Source: Coriobacteriaceae bacterium
GTDB lineage: Bacteria > Actinomycetota > Coriobacteriia > Anaerosomatales > SLCP01
Direction of reading: 5' to 3'
NCBI GenBank assembly: GCA_003563465.1
Contig: PWVH01000060.1
Coordinates: 1 to 14,328, forward strand
DNA length: 14,328 nt
This document shows positions 12,584 through 14,328 of the stretch, piece after piece; positions within the stretch are counted from its first letter, which is position 1; every line of letters starts with the position of its first letter. The notes under the pieces are model-generated. The model was not told the origin of the DNA, did no database searches, and was given only the letters and a program-made list of their open reading frames with translations. The position numbers and the translations under genes were made by a program.

Positions 12584-12805
12584 GTGAGCAAGCGTGAAGA
12601 CTCGATAGAGATGGAGGGCACGGTCGTCGAACCGCTGCCCAACGCTATGTTCCGAGTGGAGTTGGAGAACGGGCACAAGGTGCTCGCGCACATATCTGGG
12701 AAGATGCGGATGCACTATATCCGTATCCTGCCGGGGGATAAGGTCGTAGTTGAGCTGTCGCCTTACGATCTGACGAGGGGCAGGATAACCTACCGCTACA
12801 AGTGA
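12584..12805 (+). CDS. infA: Translation initiation factor IF-1
   Basis: IF-1 is a small OB-fold protein that occupies the 30S A site and assists IF-2 and IF-3 in start selection. The 73-residue product shows the standard EMEGTVVEPLPNAMFRVELE (residues 9-28), then GHKVLAHISGKMRMHYIRI and GDKVVVELSPYDLTRGRITYR. The start is GTG. The Shine-Dalgarno AAGGAG (12564-12569) lies 14 bases upstream, longer than usual, but the alternative ATG at 12611 would remove the first strand of the OB fold. It is the first gene after the candidate promoter. Confidence 0.97.
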   Translation: MSKREDSIEMEGTVVEPLPNAMFRVELENGHKVLAHISGKMRMHYIRILPGDKVVVELSPYDLTRGRITYRYK

Positions 12806-12831
12806 AGCTCGAACCATTGGCCAGGCGGTGG

Positions 12832-12849
12832 ACACGCCCGGTGGCGTGT
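12832..12849 (+). promoter_or_regulatory. Hairpin in the infA-rpmJ gap
   Basis: ACACGCC (12832-12838) and GGCGTGT (12843-12849) form a perfect 7-bp stem with a CGGT tetraloop, in the 119-nt gap after infA. No T-run follows. A weaker pairing of CACC with GGTG lies further downstream. The gap has no gene I would call. The stem may separate IF-1 expression from the ribosomal protein genes, but that is inference. Confidence 0.4.
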
Positions 12850-12924
12850 ATGTTCACAACCACGAAGAATCGCACCTGCGGCTGGGTGTGCAGATAGATG
12901 GGACGAATGCCGAAAGGGTTTCCG

Positions 12925-13038
12925 ATGAAAGTTCGACCTTCGGTCAAGAAGATGTGCGACAAGTGCAAGATAGTCCGCCGCCACGGGCGTGTCTTCGTCA
13001 TATGTGACAACCCACGCCACAAGCAGCGGCAGGGCTAG
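12925..13038 (+). CDS. rpmJ: 50S ribosomal protein L36, zinc-binding form
   Basis: This 37-codon gene encodes MKVRPSVKKMCDKCKIVRRH and continues to DNPRHKQRQG, the standard L36. Ligands Cys11, Cys14, Cys27 and His32 form the CX2C-X12-CX4H zinc site, so it is the C+ form. L36 is the smallest 50S protein and binds 23S rRNA near the GTPase-associated region, stabilising late assembly. AAAGGG at 12913-12918 precedes the ATG by six bases. Its place between infA and rpsM is the canonical one. Zinc-free paralogues, when present, usually lie elsewhere. Confidence 0.97.
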   Translation: MKVRPSVKKMCDKCKIVRRHGRVFVICDNPRHKQRQG

Positions 13039-13057
13039 GCAGGAGGGAGCAAGTTAC

Positions 13058-13432
13058 GTGGCCCGCATATCAGGCACCGATCTGCCGCGCGAAAAGCGCG
13101 TAGAGATCGGGCTGACCTACATCTACGGCATAGGGCTTACTGGCAGCAAGACCATATTGCGAGAGGCCGGCGTCAATCCAGACACCCGCGTTCGGGATCT
13201 CACCGAGGAGGAGGTCGTAAGGCTTCGTGAAGCGATCGACCGAGGCCACAAGGTCGAGGGTGACCTTCGCCGCGAAGTTGGCCAGAACATCAAGCGCCTG
13301 ATGGAGATCGGTTGCTACCGTGGTCTTCGTCACCGCAGAGGCCTTCCGGTTCGCGGTCAGCGCACTCACACGAACGCAAGGACCCGCAAGGGTCCACGTC
13401 GCCAGATCGGTGCGAAGAAGAAGGGCGCTTAA
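13058..13432 (+). CDS. rpsM: 30S ribosomal protein S13
   Basis: S13 tops the 30S head, forms the B1a/B1b bridges to the 50S and touches P-site tRNA with its basic tail. The 124-residue product opens MARISGTDLPREKRVEIGLT. It contains the helix-hairpin-helix segment YIYGIGLTGSKTIL and ends with RHRRGLPVRGQRTHTNARTR and a lysine-rich tail. I start at GTG 13058, with AGGAGG at 13041-13046. The frame extends upstream to 12989 inside rpmJ, but those codons are not S13-like. The next gene starts two bases after its stop. Confidence 0.96.
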   Translation: MARISGTDLPREKRVEIGLTYIYGIGLTGSKTILREAGVNPDTRVRDLTEEEVVRLREAIDRGHKVEGDLRREVGQNIKRLMEIGCYRGLRHRRGLPVRGQRTHTNARTRKGPRRQIGAKKKGA

Positions 13433-13434
13433 GC

Positions 13435-13836
13435 ATGGTCACAAAGAAGAAGACCGGCAAGGCACGGTTGCGTCGCAGCGAGCGCAAGAACATCGCTGTC
13501 GGGCATGCGCACATAAAGAGCACGTTCAACAACACCATCATCACGATCACCGATCCACAGGGCAACGTCATCGTCTGGCAGTCAGCTGGCACCGTGGGCT
13601 TCAAGGGTTCCCGGAAGTCGACGCCGTTCGCAGCTCAGATGGCTGCCGAGGCGTGTGCGAAGATCGCTCAAGAACACGGGGTTCGCAAAGTCTCCGTGTT
13701 CGTCAAGGGTCCCGGTTCCGGGCGTGAGACAGCGATACGGTCTCTTCAGGCTGCCGGCCTGGAGATCGCAAGCATCCAGGATCGCACCCCCGTTCCGCAT
13801 AATGGTTGCCGGCCGCGCAAGCGCCGCCGCGTGTAG
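13435..13836 (+). CDS. rpsK: 30S ribosomal protein S11
   Basis: The 133-residue protein has the S11 motifs HAHIKSTFNNTIITITDPQG (residues 24-43), GFKGSRKSTPFAAQMAAE and the C-terminal PHNGCRPRKRRRV. The Asn123-Gly pair is the site at which E. coli S11 carries an isoaspartate. S11 lies on the 30S platform by the E site and the path of mRNA. ATG 13435 is two bases after the rpsM stop, with AAGGG (13421-13425) inside rpsM as a modest ribosome binding site, so coupling is likely. The longer frame from 13312 overlaps rpsM and is not S11. Confidence 0.97.
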   Translation: MVTKKKTGKARLRRSERKNIAVGHAHIKSTFNNTIITITDPQGNVIVWQSAGTVGFKGSRKSTPFAAQMAAEACAKIAQEHGVRKVSVFVKGPGSGRETAIRSLQAAGLEIASIQDRTPVPHNGCRPRKRRRV

Positions 13837-13857
13837 CATCTCGAGAGGACTGACGAT

Positions 13858-14328
13858 ATGGCTCGTTACACCGGGGCGGACTGCAGATTGTGCCGCCGCG
13901 AAGGAATCAAGCTCTTCTTGAAGGGCGACCGTTGCTACAGCGACAAGTGCGGTGTGGAGAGACGTCCATACCCGCCGGGTCAAGCAGGCAAGAGGCGTCC
14001 TCGTGACAGCGAGTATCGGCTTCAGCTTCGCGAGAAGCAGAAGACCAAGAGGATGTACGGGTTGCTGGAGAAGCAGTTCCGCGGCTACTACAATCTCGCC
14101 AACCGTCAAAAGGGGATCACGGGCGAGAACCTGCTTCGGCTGCTCGAGGCCCGTCTTGACAACGTGGTATACCGTCTGGGCTTCGCCAAGTCGCGCGACG
14201 AGGCTCGCCAGGTGGTGCGCCACGGTCACATAACCGTTAACGGTCGAAGGGTCAACATACCTTCCTACCGTGTGCGTCCGGGTGACACCGTTGAAGTGGC
14301 AGGTAGGTCCAAGGATCTGCTCGTGATC
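13858..14328 (+). CDS. rpsD: 30S ribosomal protein S4, zinc (C+) form, 3' end outside window
   Basis: The frame runs open to the window edge, giving the first 157 residues of about 200. The N-terminus MARYTGADCRLCRREGIKLF contains Cys9 and Cys12, followed by Cys26 and Cys31 (CX2C-X13-CX4C), a zinc finger found in a subset of bacterial S4 proteins. The S4 RNA-binding domain begins near residue 98 (ARLDNVVYRLGFAKSRDEAR) and includes HGHITVNGRRVNIPSYRV. S4 starts 30S body assembly, forms part of the mRNA entry helicase and represses the alpha operon in E. coli. AGAGG lies upstream of the ATG. rpoA and rplQ would be expected next. Confidence 0.96.
   Translation, partial: MARYTGADCRLCRREGIKLFLKGDRCYSDKCGVERRPYPPGQAGKRRPRDSEYRLQLREKQKTKRMYGLLEKQFRGYYNLANRQKGITGENLLRLLEARLDNVVYRLGFAKSRDEARQVVRHGHITVNGRRVNIPSYRVRPGDTVEVAGRSKDLLVI

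Noticed and set aside
12828..13007. A 59-codon GTG-started frame after infA running into rpmJ in another frame
   Set aside because: It has no convincing Shine-Dalgarno, overlaps most of the conserved L36 gene out of frame and has no recognisable features.
13312..13434. Extended start of S11 within rpsM
   Set aside because: The extra residues are an out-of-frame reading of S13; ATG 13435 gives a normal S11.
1..14328. A new or accessory system (defence, mobile element, CRISPR, toxin-antitoxin) hidden in the cluster
   Set aside because: I checked every gap and both strands. All substantial coding frames are conserved housekeeping genes in canonical order, and no insertion, direct-repeat array or foreign-composition block is visible.

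Overview
The window is a continuous stretch of the bacterial str/S10/spc/alpha ribosomal-protein supercluster, all on the + strand. It runs from the last 38 codons of tuf (EF-Tu) to the first 157 codons of rpsD (S4). Thirty protein genes can be supported: 28 complete and two cut by the window edges. Base composition is GC-rich by eye. The gene order, the single-zinc S14, the zinc form of S4, the adk-map-infA block and the frequent GTG starts fit a high-GC Gram-positive lineage. The L2 and L3 N-termini resemble those I recall from Coriobacteriia (phylum Actinomycetota). That placement is from memory and has not been tested by a search.

Layout: tuf (partial, 2-118); S10 operon rpsJ-rplC-rplD-rplW-rplB-rpsS-rplV-rpsC-rplP-rpmC-rpsQ (157-5439); spc operon rplN-rplX-rplE-rpsN-rpsH-rplF-rplR-rpsE-rpmD-rplO-secY (5493-11076); adk-map (11105-12506); alpha-type genes infA-rpmJ-rpsM-rpsK-rpsD (12584 to the window end). 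No tRNA, rRNA, mobile element, CRISPR array or coding gap above 300 bases is present. The longest gaps are about 140 nt (L23-L2), 124 nt (S10-L3), 119 nt (infA-L36), 102 nt (S14-S8) and 101 nt (L30-L15).

The genes work together. Twenty-six encode ribosomal subunit proteins, infA encodes initiation factor IF-1 and tuf the aminoacyl-tRNA carrier. SecY is the membrane pore that accepts exported nascent chains, Map removes initiator methionine and Adk balances adenine nucleotides. Close spacing and stop/start overlaps (rplD/rplW, rplO/secY, rplP/rpmC) indicate long polycistronic transcription with translational coupling. The only promoter I can argue for from sequence is ahead of infA.

The coding content is conserved and contains no new system. 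What deserves a second look is between the genes. Most gaps longer than about 45 nt contain a perfect or near-perfect short inverted repeat of unrelated sequence and no U-tract. The most structured gaps are S10-L3, L24-L5 and map-infA. Other points are zinc-ligand (C+) forms of L24, S14, L36, S4 and Adk, and frequent use of the AUA isoleucine codon despite high GC.
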